Origin: DATAXV01 sp036272915
GTDB lineage: Bacteria > Chloroflexota > Dormibacteria > Dormibacterales > Dormibacteraceae
Assembly (NCBI GenBank): GCA_036272915.1
Contig: DATAXV010000127.1
Coordinates: forward strand, 1-38,608
DNA: 38,608 nt
Reading direction: 5' to 3'
Made by a program: the position numbers and the translations under genes. How positions within the stretch are numbered: position 1 is the stretch's first letter; each line of letters opens with the position of its first letter. The notes under the pieces are model-generated. The model was not told the DNA's origin, ran no database searches, and was given only the letters and a program-made list of their open reading frames with translations. This document shows, one piece after another, positions 29,670 to 38,153 of the stretch.

Positions 29670-32144
29670 ATGCTCTTCGCCTGGGGCACCTTCGTCCACC
29701 GCCACCGGCTCTGGGTCCTCGCCGTCTCCGTCGCCGTCCTGGTCGTGGCCCTGATCGGCCTCGCCCGCGGCGGGACGCTGAGCTCCTCCAACGGTGCCGT
29801 GAGCTCCTTCCCCTCCCAGCGAGCGGCCAACCTGATCAACCAGGAGCTGACCAGCGACCAGCCCCGCCACGGATCCTCCTACCTGCTCATCCTGCGCAGC
29901 CGGACGCTGTCCGCCTCCAGCCCCGAGTTCCAGGTTCAGGCGGACCGCGCGGTCAGGCCGCTGCGATCGGATCCCGGCGTCGCCGACATCATCCTCCCCA
30001 CCTCCCTTCCCGCCGCCCAGCGCCAGGCGCTGACCTCGAAGGACGGCCACGCCGAGCTGATCGAGGTCTACCTCTACGCCGGCGTCGACCGGGCCGCGAC
30101 CGCCTACCCGGGCATGGTCGACCGGGTCCGGAAGGCGGAGCCCTCGCTCGAGATCACCGGCACCGGTCAGGTCCCGATCGAGAGCGCGATCAACGACACC
30201 CTCAACTCCGATCTGCGCCGGGCGGAGACGCTGTCCCTGCCGATCACGCTGCTGCTGCTCGTGATCATCTTCGGCAGCGTCGTCGCCGCCGGCCTTCCCC
30301 TCGCCGTCGGCCTGCTCTCGATCGCGGGAGGGATCGGCGGGACGTTCATCCTCAGCCACGCCACCAGCGTCAGCCAGTACGCGCTGAACATCGTCACCCT
30401 GATCGGCCTCGGCGTCTCCATCGACTACTCGCTGTTCATCGTCACCCGCTTCCGCGAGGAGCTGGCTCGGGGGTCCACCGACGAGCAGGCGCTCTCGACC
30501 GCGATCGGGACGGCGGGCCGGGCGGTGACCTTCTCCGGCGTCACCGTCGCCATCGGCCTCGGCGCCCTCCTCCTCTTCCCCGGGACCTACCTGACCTCGA
30601 TGGGAGCGGCCGGCATGCTGGTCGTCGCCGTCGCCGTCTTCTACGCCCTGACCCTGCTTCCGGCCATGCTCTCGCTGCTCGGCCACCGGGTCGGCTGGCT
30701 GACCGTGCCCCTGCTCCGGCGCCGATCGAGCGGCGGCCTCTGGCTGTGGGTCGGCAACATGGTGATGCGGCGCCCGGTCATGGTCCTGGTGCCGACCCTG
30801 GCCATCCTCCTGATCGCGGGCATCCCCTTCCTCCAGATCAGGATGGCCAGCGGCGGCATCGAACAGCTGCCGCCGAACTCACCGACCAGGGTCGCCTACT
30901 CGCAGCTCACCCGCGACTTCCCCAACGAGTCGGGGACCGAGTTCCAGGTCGTGGTCCGGTGGTCGGGAGGCCCATCGCTCTCCTCCGAGCACGTCGGCCA
31001 GCTCTACGACCTCAGCCGGCGGATGGCCGGGATCGACGGCATCAGCAGCGTCAGCGGGCCGGTGAACCTGAGCCGCACCCTGACCAGGCAGGATTACCAG
31101 CGGCTCTACTCCGGCGCCGAGTCCAGTCTCCCCGCCGACGTGCGCCAGGTCGTGAAGGGGTCGGTCGGAGCCCATATCGTCGTCATCACAGCGACCTCCC
31201 TCGACGGCGCCACCTCCCAGGGCGCCGACACCGTGCTCACCCGGCTCAAGGCGATGCGCGTCAGCGGCGGCCAGGTCCTGGTCACCGGCCAGACCGCCGC
31301 CTCCGACGACATCGTCGACTTCGTCGAGTCGCACGTACCGGGCGCCATGGGCTTCGTCGTCGGCGTCACCCTGATCGTCCTCTTCCTGCTCACCGGATCG
31401 GTGCTCCTACCGATCAAGGCGGTGCTCTCCAACCTGATCTCGATCTGCGCCTCCTTCGGCGCCCTCGTCTTCGTCTTCCAGGAGGGGCACTTCGCCTCGC
31501 AGCTGGGCTTCACCCCGCAGGCGCTCGACCCCTCCATCCCGGTGCTCCTCTTCGTGACCATCTTCGGCCTCTCCATGGACTACGAGGTGCTGCTCGTCAC
31601 CCGCATTCAGGAGCAGTTCCGCCTGACCGGGGACAACGATCGGGCGGTGGTGGTCGGCCTGGCCCGCTCGGGCGGCCTGATCACCGGTGCGGCGGCGATC
31701 ATGGTCACCGTCTTCATCGCCTTCGCGACCTCCCAGGTCATGCTCATCAAGGCGCTCGGCGCCGGCCTCTCGCTGGCCGTGGTCCTCGACGCCACCCTCC
31801 TCCGCGGCCTGGTCGTCCCCAGCGTCATGCGGCTTCTGGGCAGGGCCAACTGGTGGGCGCCGGCGTTCGTCCGCCGCTTCCACGACCGCCTCGGCCTGGC
31901 CGAGGGCGAGTCACCGCTGCCAAGGCCGCGCATCAACCCTGAGCGCCGCTTCCAGCTCCTGCTCCTCGGCACGGCCTATCTCGTCCTGCGCCGGCCGGGA
32001 GCCGTCTCCGAGGCCACCCGCGGGCGGATCCACGACGCGGTCAGGGCCCACCTCTCGCGGCACGGCCACCAGGTGCCGGACCCCGAGCCGGCGCCACCGG
32101 GCGTGGTGCTCGCCGGATCGCTCGGCGAGGAGGGCGGCGGCTGA
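29670..32144 (+). CDS. MMPL/RND family transporter
   Basis: 824 residues, the usual two-fold-repeated MMPL architecture: a helix, a large outer loop (about 35-185), five or six helices, a second helix and loop (about 365-540), then six more helices. The characteristic proton-relay segments GVSIDYSLFIVTRFREEL in the first half and GLSMDYEVLLVTRIQEQF in the second half are both present. A hydrophilic C-terminal tail of about 100 residues is cytoplasmic. MMPL proteins export lipids, siderophores or drugs using the proton gradient. It starts at the base after the TetR stop, so expression is tied to that repressor. Confidence 0.96.
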   Translation: MLFAWGTFVHRHRLWVLAVSVAVLVVALIGLARGGTLSSSNGAVSSFPSQRAANLINQELTSDQPRHGSSYLLILRSRTLSASSPEFQVQADRAVRPLRSDPGVADIILPTSLPAAQRQALTSKDGHAELIEVYLYAGVDRAATAYPGMVDRVRKAEPSLEITGTGQVPIESAINDTLNSDLRRAETLSLPITLLLLVIIFGSVVAAGLPLAVGLLSIAGGIGGTFILSHATSVSQYALNIVTLIGLGVSIDYSLFIVTRFREELARGSTDEQALSTAIGTAGRAVTFSGVTVAIGLGALLLFPGTYLTSMGAAGMLVVAVAVFYALTLLPAMLSLLGHRVGWLTVPLLRRRSSGGLWLWVGNMVMRRPVMVLVPTLAILLIAGIPFLQIRMASGGIEQLPPNSPTRVAYSQLTRDFPNESGTEFQVVVRWSGGPSLSSEHVGQLYDLSRRMAGIDGISSVSGPVNLSRTLTRQDYQRLYSGAESSLPADVRQVVKGSVGAHIVVITATSLDGATSQGADTVLTRLKAMRVSGGQVLVTGQTAASDDIVDFVESHVPGAMGFVVGVTLIVLFLLTGSVLLPIKAVLSNLISICASFGALVFVFQEGHFASQLGFTPQALDPSIPVLLFVTIFGLSMDYEVLLVTRIQEQFRLTGDNDRAVVVGLARSGGLITGAAAIMVTVFIAFATSQVMLIKALGAGLSLAVVLDATLLRGLVVPSVMRLLGRANWWAPAFVRRFHDRLGLAEGESPLPRPRINPERRFQLLLLGTAYLVLRRPGAVSEATRGRIHDAVRAHLSRHGHQVPDPEPAPPGVVLAGSLGEEGGG

Positions 32145-32159
32145 TCTCGGCGAGTCTGG

Positions 32160-32924
32160 TCAGGCGTCGGCGAGCAGGTAGTGGAGATAGCGGTCGGGCG
32201 AGGCCATGAAGTCGCGCCAGGACCGGGCCAGCTCCAGCTCGTCGTATCCGACCCGCCGCATCCCCCACTCCCCGACCTCGATCAGCGTCGCGCCGGGCAG
32301 TGCCGCCAGCATCGGCGAGTGCGTGGCGACGACCACCTGCGACCCCTCCCTGCGGAGCATGTCGAGGAGGAGCAGCAGGCTCAGCGTCGACTGGAATGAG
32401 AGCGGCGCCTCGGGTTCGTCGAGGAAGTAGACCCCGACCTCGTCGAAGCGATGTCGGAGCACGGTCAGGAAGGCCTCGCCGTGCGAGCGAGCCCGGAGCT
32501 CTGCACCGCCCCAGGCCTTCGACTCGGCCGGGTTGGCGTCGACCGTCGCCAGGAACTCGTGCATCACCTCGGCTCGGAGGAAGAAGCCGGCGCGGGCGGC
32601 GAGGGGGACGGTGCGGGCCACGAGGTGGCGGCGCAGCGGCGAATCCTCCTCGCTGGCGTCGGGACCGGTGAGGTGGGCGTAGTTCGACCTCGCCCCCGAC
32701 CGCGGGTAGACGGCGGCCAGGGCCTCCACCAGCGTCGACTTGCCGCTGCCGTTCTCGCCGGCCAGGAGGGTGACGCCGGGGGCGACGTCCATGCCGCCCT
32801 CCCGCACCAGCTGCGCCACGGCGGGCACGGTGAAGGGCCACGCCTCGAGGTCGACCTCGCCGCGCGGGGACCAGTCCACCCGCAGCAGATGGCGGACGCC
32901 GGTCGCCGCCCCCCTCCCGCTCAC
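32160..32924 (-). CDS. AAA family ATPase (ABC-type, predicted ATPase COG3910-like)
   Basis: 254 residues. Walker A GENGSGKST is at 56-64, a degenerate signature SHGEA at 147-151, Walker B VYFLDEPEA at 165-173, and the switch histidine in VVATHSPML at 202. There are no transmembrane domains and no long coiled coil, so it belongs to the soluble SMC/Rad50-like ATPases rather than transport systems. Family function is poorly known; some members act in DNA repair or defence. Its ATG overlaps the stop of the YjbR-like DNA-binding gene by four bases (ATGA), so the two proteins are made together. The gene's 3' end converges with the MMPL gene. Confidence 0.92.
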   Translation of the reverse strand: MSGRGAATGVRHLLRVDWSPRGEVDLEAWPFTVPAVAQLVREGGMDVAPGVTLLAGENGSGKSTLVEALAAVYPRSGARSNYAHLTGPDASEEDSPLRRHLVARTVPLAARAGFFLRAEVMHEFLATVDANPAESKAWGGAELRARSHGEAFLTVLRHRFDEVGVYFLDEPEAPLSFQSTLSLLLLLDMLRREGSQVVVATHSPMLAALPGATLIEVGEWGMRRVGYDELELARSWRDFMASPDRYLHYLLADA

Positions 32925-33256
32925 TGGCCGTCGAGCTGGGACGCCAGTCGCGGCGGGGCGGTGAAGCGCCAGGCCGCCCGGAGCATGCGGCCGAGCTCCT
33001 CCTTGCCGATCACGTCGAGGCGCACGAGCACGGCCGGATAGCCGTCGTAGTGCGGCGTGGTGAAGTAGACGCTGGGCCGGGACCGGATCAGGAAGTCCTT
33101 GTCGGCGAGATCGATGCGGACCATCAGGACCCCGTCCTCGCGAAGCCGGCTGAACAGCTTGCGGCGCACCTTGAATGAGGGCGTCCCGTAGGAGGTGCTC
33201 TCCTCGGCCTCGGGCAGGGCCATGGCCAGCTCCCTGACGGTGTCGAACGTCACCAT
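32921..33256 (-). CDS. MmcQ/YjbR family DNA-binding protein
   Basis: 111 residues from ATG 33256; upstream in-frame residues are unconserved. Family features are VRELAMALPEAEESTSYGTP near 6, FKVRRKLFSRL near 27, and the C-terminal VLVRLDVIGKEELGRMLRAA with AWRF. YjbR proteins have a CyaY-like fold with a double-wing that can bind DNA; their role is unclear. It is translated just ahead of the AAA ATPase with a 4-base overlap. It is divergent from a metallophosphoesterase gene, with 48 bases between starts. Confidence 0.9.
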   Translation of the reverse strand: MVTFDTVRELAMALPEAEESTSYGTPSFKVRRKLFSRLREDGVLMVRIDLADKDFLIRSRPSVYFTTPHYDGYPAVLVRLDVIGKEELGRMLRAAWRFTAPPRLASQLDGQ

Positions 33257-33304
33257 CTGCGCCGATTGTGACACGGCTCCGGCGCCGGTATCAGCCGACC
33301 GTGC

Positions 33305-34129
33305 ATGCTGCTGGTCGTGCGAGTGGCGGTGCTGGCGGACATCCACGGCAACCTGGCCGCGCTCGACGCCGCGCTGGAGGCCGTCGACAACCTCCACCCC
33401 GACCGCCTGATCGTCGCCGGCGACGTGGTCGACGGCGCGCCCGATTCGGAGGGGTGCTGGCAGCGGGTCAAGGGCCTAGGCGTGCCCGTGCTGCGCGGCA
33501 ACCACGAACGCTACCTCTTCGACTTCGACACCGAGCGCGCCGACCCGGAGTGGTCGGTGCCCCGCTTCGGCCCGCTGCGGGCCTCCCGGGAGGAGGTCGG
33601 GCCGGAGACCGTGGCCGAGCTCGCCGACCTCCCCACCTCATGGCGGGACGCCGGGGTCCCGGGGCTGCTCGTGGTCCACGCCTCGCTGCGGAGCGACGCC
33701 GACTCCGTGCAGCCGTACACGCCGGACGGTGACATCGGGGCGATGTTCCCCGGCGACGAGGTGCCCGAGCTCATCCTCCGCGGCCACAACCACATCTGCA
33801 TGAGCCGGCAGTGGGGCGGCAGACGCATCGTCACCGTCGGCTCCGTCGGCCTCGCCCTGGACGGGCATCCCTCGGCCCAGTTCACCGTTGCCGAGCTCTC
33901 CGGCTCCTCCTGGCAGGTCCGGCACCACGCCGTCGCCTACGACGTGGAGGCGACCCTGCGACGGTTCCGGGAGACCTGCTATCTCGACCGGGCCGGGCCG
34001 ATGGGGAGGCTGGTGATCCGCGAGGTGGCGACGGGGTCGTCGCACCTGATCCCCTTCCTGCGCGACTGGCGCCGCAGCGAAGACCCGAGCCTGGAGCGGG
34101 CGGTGAGCACCTTCCTCACCCAGTGGTGA
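33305..34129 (+). CDS. Metallophosphoesterase family protein
   Basis: 274 residues, calcineurin-like fold. All metal-binding motifs are visible: VLADIHGNLAAL (Asp12, His14), VAGDVVDG (Asp40), LRGNHERYLF (Asn66, His67), LLVVHASL and the late ILRGHNHICM. It lacks a signal peptide and is cytoplasmic. Members hydrolyse phosphodiesters or phosphomonoesters such as cyclic nucleotides or dinucleoside polyphosphates. ATG 33305 is used; GTG 33317 is possible. It is divergent from the YjbR/AAA pair, but no shared operator was spotted. Confidence 0.94.
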   Translation: MLLVVRVAVLADIHGNLAALDAALEAVDNLHPDRLIVAGDVVDGAPDSEGCWQRVKGLGVPVLRGNHERYLFDFDTERADPEWSVPRFGPLRASREEVGPETVAELADLPTSWRDAGVPGLLVVHASLRSDADSVQPYTPDGDIGAMFPGDEVPELILRGHNHICMSRQWGGRRIVTVGSVGLALDGHPSAQFTVAELSGSSWQVRHHAVAYDVEATLRRFRETCYLDRAGPMGRLVIREVATGSSHLIPFLRDWRRSEDPSLERAVSTFLTQW

Positions 34130-34186
34130 GGGCGTCGCGCGCCACGTGGCCGGGCGGGCCTGCTGACGCCCCACCGAGCCTCCCCA

Positions 34187-34192
34187 TATGAT
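34187..34192 (+). promoter_or_regulatory. -10 box (TATGAT) of the MFS transporter gene
   Basis: TATGAT, five of six to consensus, ends 8 bases before the GTG at 34201, with no clear ribosome-binding site, predicting a leaderless transcript. Confidence 0.5.
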
Positions 34193-34200
34193 CGAGAGCG

Positions 34201-35634
34201 GTGTCCCTTCGTCCCCGGGCGGTCTCGCCGAAGGTCTCGGTCTGCGTCGTCTTCGTCGTCTCGATGTTCATGACCATCATGGATTCGACGGTCGTCAACG
34301 TCGCCCTGCCGACGCTTGCCCGCCAGTTCCACGTCAGCACGGCGGGGATCGCGGCCGTCGTCATCGGCTATCTGGTCAGCCTCGCCGTCCTCATCCCCGC
34401 CTCCGGCTGGATCGGCGACCGCTGGGGCACGCGGCGTAGCTTCCTCGCCGCGCTCGTCATCTTCACCGCCGCCTCGGCGCTCTGCGGCGTGTCCCAGAAC
34501 CTGGTCGAGCTGGTCCTCTTCCGCGTCCTCCAGGGCGTCGGCGGCGGGATGATGACCCCGATCGGGGTGGCCATGCTGTTCCGGGTCTTCCCGCCCTACG
34601 AGCGGATCCAGGCGTCGCGGATCCTCACCGTGCCCGTCGTCCTCGCCCCCGCCACCGGCCCCCTGATCGGAGGCCTCCTCATCGACAACCTGTCCTGGCG
34701 TTGGATCTTCTACGTGAACGTCCCCATCGGCGTCCTCGCCCTGCTCTTCGGCCTCCTCTTCCTGCAGAGCTACCGGGAGCCGACCCCTGGGCGGTTCGAC
34801 CTGCCCGGCTTCGTCCTCGCCGGCTTCGGCCTGGCTCTCGCCCTCTTCGCGCTCTCCGAGGGACCGCTGATCGGCTGGACGCGGCCGGCGGTCATCTGCT
34901 CGGGCCTCGCCGGGACGGCGATGATCGTGGCCCTGATCGTGGTCGAGCTACGCCAGCCGACCCCGATGCTCGACCTGCGCATGCTCCAGAATCGCCTCTT
35001 CCGCTCCTCGAGCGGCGTGGCGCTCTTCGGCGCGGGCGCCTTCCTCGGGACCCTGTTCGTGCTGCCCCTGCTGCTCCAGGACGGCCGCGGCTTCTCCGCG
35101 CTCGATTCCGGCACCACCACCTTCACCGAGGCGATCGGGGTGATGGTCGGCGCCCAGCTCTGCGCGCGCATCTACGCCCGGGTCGGGCCGCGCCGGCTGA
35201 TCTGCTGTGGCCTCGCCGCCGAGGCGGCCGCGATCCTCCTCATAGCCGGCCTCGGCGCCGACGGCTCACTCTGGCTCGACCGGGCGCTGATGTTCATGGT
35301 CGGCGCCGCCAACGCGCAGGTCTTCCAGCCCGCCCAGACCACCGCCTTCTCGACCGGCGCAGGCGCCTCCACGGGAAGGACCTCCGCCCTCTTCAACTCC
35401 ATGCGCCAGCTCGGCGCCGCCCTCGGCGTGGCGCTGCTGAGCACGATGCTGGCGACCGTCGGCTCCCGCGCCTCCGGATCCGGGCAGTCCCACCTCATCG
35501 GCTACGAGGCGGCCCTGGTCACCGCCGCGGCGATGGCCCTGATCGGGCTGGCCGTCGGCCTCACCATCCGCGACCGCGACGCCGCCTCGACCATGCGACC
35601 AGCCAGGAGCGTCGAGCCCGAGGCCGCCGCCTGA
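34201..35634 (+). CDS. DHA2 family MFS transporter (EmrB/QacA type)
   Basis: 477 residues from GTG 34201, with about 14 membrane helices as in the DHA2 drug/proton antiporters. The signature MDSTVVNVALPTLARQF in helix 1 (motif D1), GWIGDRWGTRRSF (motif A) near 77, RVLQGVGGGMMTPIG (motif B) near 113, and PATGPLIGGLLIDNLSWRWIF (motif C), split across about 152-172, are present. Such transporters expel hydrophobic or cationic compounds, using protons. No dedicated regulator adjoins it. The 420 bases downstream hold no intact gene. Confidence 0.95.
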   Translation: MSLRPRAVSPKVSVCVVFVVSMFMTIMDSTVVNVALPTLARQFHVSTAGIAAVVIGYLVSLAVLIPASGWIGDRWGTRRSFLAALVIFTAASALCGVSQNLVELVLFRVLQGVGGGMMTPIGVAMLFRVFPPYERIQASRILTVPVVLAPATGPLIGGLLIDNLSWRWIFYVNVPIGVLALLFGLLFLQSYREPTPGRFDLPGFVLAGFGLALALFALSEGPLIGWTRPAVICSGLAGTAMIVALIVVELRQPTPMLDLRMLQNRLFRSSSGVALFGAGAFLGTLFVLPLLLQDGRGFSALDSGTTTFTEAIGVMVGAQLCARIYARVGPRRLICCGLAAEAAAILLIAGLGADGSLWLDRALMFMVGAANAQVFQPAQTTAFSTGAGASTGRTSALFNSMRQLGAALGVALLSTMLATVGSRASGSGQSHLIGYEAALVTAAAMALIGLAVGLTIRDRDAASTMRPARSVEPEAAA

Positions 35635-36055
35635 CCGGCGGGAGACGGCCGGCCTCTGCAGGTTCTCCGCCGCCCGCCAGCGGTCCGCGCCTTCCGGGAC
35701 CACCGCGGCCACATCCTCCTCATCGTCGCCGGGCTCACCTACGCCCGCATCGTCAGCGGCGCCTTCGACAATGTCCGCCGGGCCGGCCGGGCCATGCCCG
35801 CGGTCATGATCCGGCAGCGGGGGCCATCTCCCGGATCATGGGGTTCGCCAGCGAGGAGGACCAGCGGCGGTTGCTGCTCCGGCTGGCGGACATGCTCCTC
35901 CGCGCCGGCGAGGAGTCGGTTCCGGAGGAGAACGACCACGCCGACATACGGGCACGCCACGCCTCTGGTCCTGGCCACGACGCGCCGCGTCGACCTGGAG
36001 CGGGTCCAGCCTCAGGGTCCCGCCACTGCCTGCGAACCGTCCCTCCGCCCTCGCG
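35635..36055 (+). other. Gap of 420 bp with possible broken coding remnants
   Basis: No intact gene fits. In the frame of the MFS gene, just past its stop, codons with strong G/C third positions spell a plausible helical stretch (FRDHRGHILLIVAGLTYARI, then VSGAFDNVRRAGRAMPAVM). From about 35828 the coding-like signal moves to another frame (ISRIMGFASEEDQRRLLLRL, then ADMLLRAGEESVPEE). This looks like a decayed or frameshifted small gene, but I do not recognise the protein and it may be chance in GC-rich DNA. Confidence 0.3.
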
Positions 36056-37256
36056 TCAGCGGTGCGGCAGCTCCCAGGTGCTCTCCTCACCGTGGTCGTG
36101 CACGCGAATGCCGGCCGCGACCAGGATCTGCCGGAGCTGATCGGCGAATTCGTACCTTCCCAGCGAGCGCTGGCTCGACCGAAGCCCGAGGAGCCCCTCG
36201 GCCACCGTCGCCAGCAGGCTGCTCAGCTGCTTCGTCTCCGCACGGCCGACCTCGGCCAGGCTAGCGATGAGGGATCGGAGGACGGACCGCGCCGGCTCGA
36301 TCTCCTCCTCCGGGTCGAGCGAGGTGGCCCACCAGTCGGCCAGCGTGGCCTCAAGGTCGAGGAGGGCCTCCGCCATCTCCGGATAGTCGGCGGCCTGCTC
36401 GGCGCGCCGGAAGCGCGACTCCCCGCTCCTGGTGAGATCGACGATGGTGGGGCCGGCCGGGTGCGAGGCGCCCTCCTCCACCGGGCCGGCGGGAGCAGGA
36501 TCCACCGGGCCCGGAGAACTCCCCGTGCGGAGCAGATCCCGGAGGGTGGCGATCGGTGCCCGGAGGCCGGCCGGCAGCACCTCGCTCACGCCCTGGCCCC
36601 GGACCGTGACACCGCCCCGCCCCTGCACCTCCAGGACGTCGTTGCCGAGGTCGAGGACCAGGGCGGTGTGCTCGTCGATGCCGAGCACCGCGACCGGCGA
36701 CGGCAGCTGCTCCAGCAGGGCCCGGAGACGCCGCTCGCCCATGTAGCAGTACCGCGTGTCGTGGTTCCGTCCCTCGGCGTTGTCGAAGTGAGGGATGACG
36801 ACGGCGTCGATGCCAAACGGCCGCAGGAGACCGAGTCCCTCCAGCCAGTGCGGGCGAGCGCCCGCCTTGTAGATCTCGTAGACGGGAAGCGTGAGCGATC
36901 CCACCGTGCACGCGGCGGCCGACGCAAAGATCGTCACGCCGGGCCGCTGCAGCCGGTCCAGAAGCGCGTCGCCGACGGCGCTCTCCCGCCACTCGCGGAG
37001 GGCGTAGGTCGGGCTGCCCGGACCGGCGAAGGCGACGTCCGCGCTCCTCAACGAGCGAAGCCCGAGCGCGGCCTCGCCGCTGGGGGAGCAAGCGGGGGCG
37101 CGCATGCCCGGCGCCACCCGCATGGGCAGACCGGTGCGACGGGCGAAGTACTGGATCGCCTTGCGCGAGACCCCCTCGACATTCTCCTGGAACCCGTAGG
37201 GCGTCTCGATCAGGACGCCCTCCGCCCGACCCGATCAGGACGAGCTGCTGAGGCAT
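36056..37256 (-). pseudogene. S51-peptidase-like (type 1 glutamine amidotransferase-like) protein with CysS/YqeB C-terminal domain, frameshifted N-terminus
   Basis: The minus strand starts well at ATG 37256 (MPQQLVLIGSG), the first strand of a peptidase-S51/GATase-like fold, but then the frame is lost. Homologous sequence resumes in another frame (AEGVLIETPYGFQENVEG) near 37227 and continues open to 36056; an in-frame TGA precedes it, and the first ATG there is 37123. Roughly 20-30 expected residues between the first and second strands are also missing, so a deletion plus frameshift is likely. Later parts are intact: the nucleophile-like VTIFASAAACTVGS, then a linker, then a C-terminal domain (YEFADQLRQILVAAGIRVHD) like that of cysteinyl-tRNA synthetase. 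Sequencing error is the alternative. Confidence 0.7.
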
Positions 37257-37357
37257 CGAACCCATAGTTCATTGTCACATCCGAGGCGCTCCCGGAGCGG
37301 CGACGCCGTCAATGAAATCGTCGCCAGTGGCACAGTCAGCGGGGGAGCCTCCGCGTG

Positions 37358-37387
37358 TTGCCGGGCGGGCCTGATTGCCGGTACCCT
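37358..37387 (+). promoter_or_regulatory. Promoter of the Met-rich membrane protein gene
   Basis: TTGCCG (37358-37363) and TACCCT (37382-37387) are spaced by 18 bases. The -35 sequence is identical to the one proposed for the GntR operon. A leader of about 30 bases with GGGGAGG would precede the ATG at 37425, so this gene, unlike many here, is probably translated from a ribosome-binding site. Confidence 0.4.
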
Positions 37388-37424
37388 TTACTGAATTGGT
37401 TGACGGCGCACGGGGAGGTGTTGG

Positions 37425-38057
37425 ATGAAGTCTGGATGCATGCCCGGAATGGCTATGCCAGGATGCCCGGCGACAGAGCATCCGACGACGGCGTCCCTCA
37501 GCCTGAGCACGACCGACGGGCTTCTCCTCCTGATCATCGCTCTATCGGTGTTCGTCGTCCTCGTCTTCGGCTGGCGCTATGCCGCGCGGTCCGACATCCG
37601 GGGCTACAGTCTCTTCTCCGACCTGATGGGGCACGTGCTCCACGCCCCGGGCATGATCCTCATGAGCCTGCTCATGCTCGGCGCGATCTCGAGCCTCGGT
37701 CCGAGATGGCCCTACATGCTCGTCTACGGAGCCTTCAGCCTCATCTTCACCGCTCGGCTGTGCATCCTCCGCAACCCGGTCCGAGCTCGTGGCGATCTCT
37801 GGCACATCTTCACGCACGCCTCGATGGTCTACATGTTCCGGGCCCACAGCCTCGCGCTCATCACCATCCCCTGCCTGGTGATCTATGTCCTGATCATCGC
37901 CGACTACGGCTGGCAATCATGGAAGGGATTCGAGTCCGGCGTAACCCTGCGCGGATCACATCGGACTCTGTATCTGCTGGGAACCACCGGTCACATCGGC
38001 ATCGCACTCTCAATGATGCTGATGATCGCAATCATGCAGTGGCCGACCATACTGTGA
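37425..38057 (+). CDS. DUF5134-like multi-pass membrane protein with Met/Cys-rich head
   Basis: 210 residues from ATG 37425, with GGGGAGG upstream. The N-terminus MKSGCMPGMAMPGCPATEH is packed with Met, Cys and His, a composition seen in copper-binding segments. Six membrane helices follow (about 28-48, 64-86, 90-105, 122-138, 141-160, 181-205). Histidines recur near membrane faces: DLMGHVLHAPGM, WHIFTHASMVYMF and TTGHIGIAL. The layout resembles actinobacterial DUF5134 proteins, which often sit near copper genes; this match is by eye and moderate. The N-terminal methionine motif may be outside the membrane. No copper gene is seen in the window. Confidence 0.7.
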   Translation: MKSGCMPGMAMPGCPATEHPTTASLSLSTTDGLLLLIIALSVFVVLVFGWRYAARSDIRGYSLFSDLMGHVLHAPGMILMSLLMLGAISSLGPRWPYMLVYGAFSLIFTARLCILRNPVRARGDLWHIFTHASMVYMFRAHSLALITIPCLVIYVLIIADYGWQSWKGFESGVTLRGSHRTLYLLGTTGHIGIALSMMLMIAIMQWPTIL

Positions 38058-38153
38058 GCAAGCCAACTCCTGACTTATACCAAAGATCACCAATTCGGTC
38101 AAGATAAGATTTGACTACTGTACGGATCCTAGGCTCACCGGTATGGTGTTGTT
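38058..38153. other. AT-richer intergenic region with GTCAA-N8-TTGAC inverted repeat and -10 box
   Basis: This 96-bp gap is clearly less GC-rich than the rest. GTCAA (38098-38102) and TTGAC (38111-38115) form an inverted repeat, and TATGGT (38142-38147) ends 6 bases before the ATG at 38154, suggesting a regulated leaderless promoter for the 71-aa gene. Confidence 0.45.

Noticed and set aside
28974..30686. 570-codon minus-strand open frame
   Set aside because: Antisense to the TetR and MMPL genes, with low-complexity Asp/Gly/Gln translation and no motif.
34701..36140. 479-codon plus-strand open frame beginning inside the MFS gene
   Set aside because: The first part is out of frame with a clear transporter. 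Only the portion after 35635 has coding-like composition, and it is reported separately as possible remnants.
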